Below, piece after piece: positions 6,360 to 6,386 of a stretch of 6,386 bases of DNA. The stretch is from Calditrichota bacterium (lineage in GTDB: Bacteria; Electryoneota; RPQS01): contig JAGVEU010000009.1 in NCBI GenBank assembly GCA_020057985.1, positions 1 through 6,386 of the forward strand, in the 5' to 3' direction. The number at the start of each line of letters is the position of its first letter. Position 1 is the first letter of the stretch. The position numbers and the translations under genes were made by a program. The notes beneath the pieces were generated by a model that worked only from the letters and a program-made list of their open reading frames with translations, searched no databases and was not told the origin of the DNA.

Positions 6360-6386
6360 AAGGAGCCGATTTCATTATTTCGGGAT

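Noticed and set aside
5965..6375. Minus-strand open frame of 136 codons crossing the long inverted repeat
   Set aside because: It has no Shine-Dalgarno and no recognisable domain, and its N-terminal half is the two arms of the inverted repeat read in one frame (NPAGIRD and RKIPAGLRK are mirror products). The last 33 residues, from MTSMSRKSAYA, lie outside the repeat and could be a small conserved product; a protein search of that tail would settle it.

Overview
The window looks like a fragment of an uncultivated bacterium of the FCB superphylum (Fibrobacterota-Chlorobiota-Bacteroidota and neighbouring candidate phyla such as KSB1, Zixibacteria, Electryoneota or Cloacimonadota). The main reason is the C-terminus of the large protein: a NYPNPFNP motif, a FlgD-like Ig fold and a terminal IQLMK. 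This is the type A sorting domain of the type IX secretion system (T9SS), and it is joined to dockerin and cohesin-like modules. The phylum cannot be fixed from the sequence alone.

Everything that is clearly coding lies on the minus strand. A very large secreted protein (5811 down to 553, 1752 residues) is followed after 18 bases by a second gene (534 down to 1) that runs off the window. The first protein has a signal peptide, then about 1400 residues of right-handed parallel beta-helix. The helix is built from seven large repeat units of about 200 residues, six of which carry a DTNxDG-type calcium loop. After it come a two-segment dockerin-like module, a cohesin-like beta-sandwich and the T9SS sorting domain. 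The second gene has its own ribosome binding site, a signal peptide, one cohesin-like domain and the start of what looks like an Ig-like domain.

The two genes are probably one transcript: same strand, tiny gap, no terminator between them. The natural reading is a pair of exported surface or extracellular proteins in which a dockerin on the large fibre-like protein could meet a cohesin, either its own, that of a sister molecule, or that of the neighbouring gene product. This is inference from domain content. Nothing here identifies a ligand or an enzymatic activity, and no catalytic motif was recognised.

The right-hand 575 bases (5812-6386) hold no convincing gene. They contain the Shine-Dalgarno of the large gene, an AT-rich candidate promoter, an operator-like palindrome, and a long interrupted inverted repeat (6172-6359, arms of about 45 bases) with a 16-base tandem duplication inside. 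The inverted repeat looks like a dispersed or MITE-like genomic repeat or a structured RNA. The open reading frame crossing it is probably a by-product of that structure. No tRNA, rRNA, CRISPR array or transposase gene was seen.
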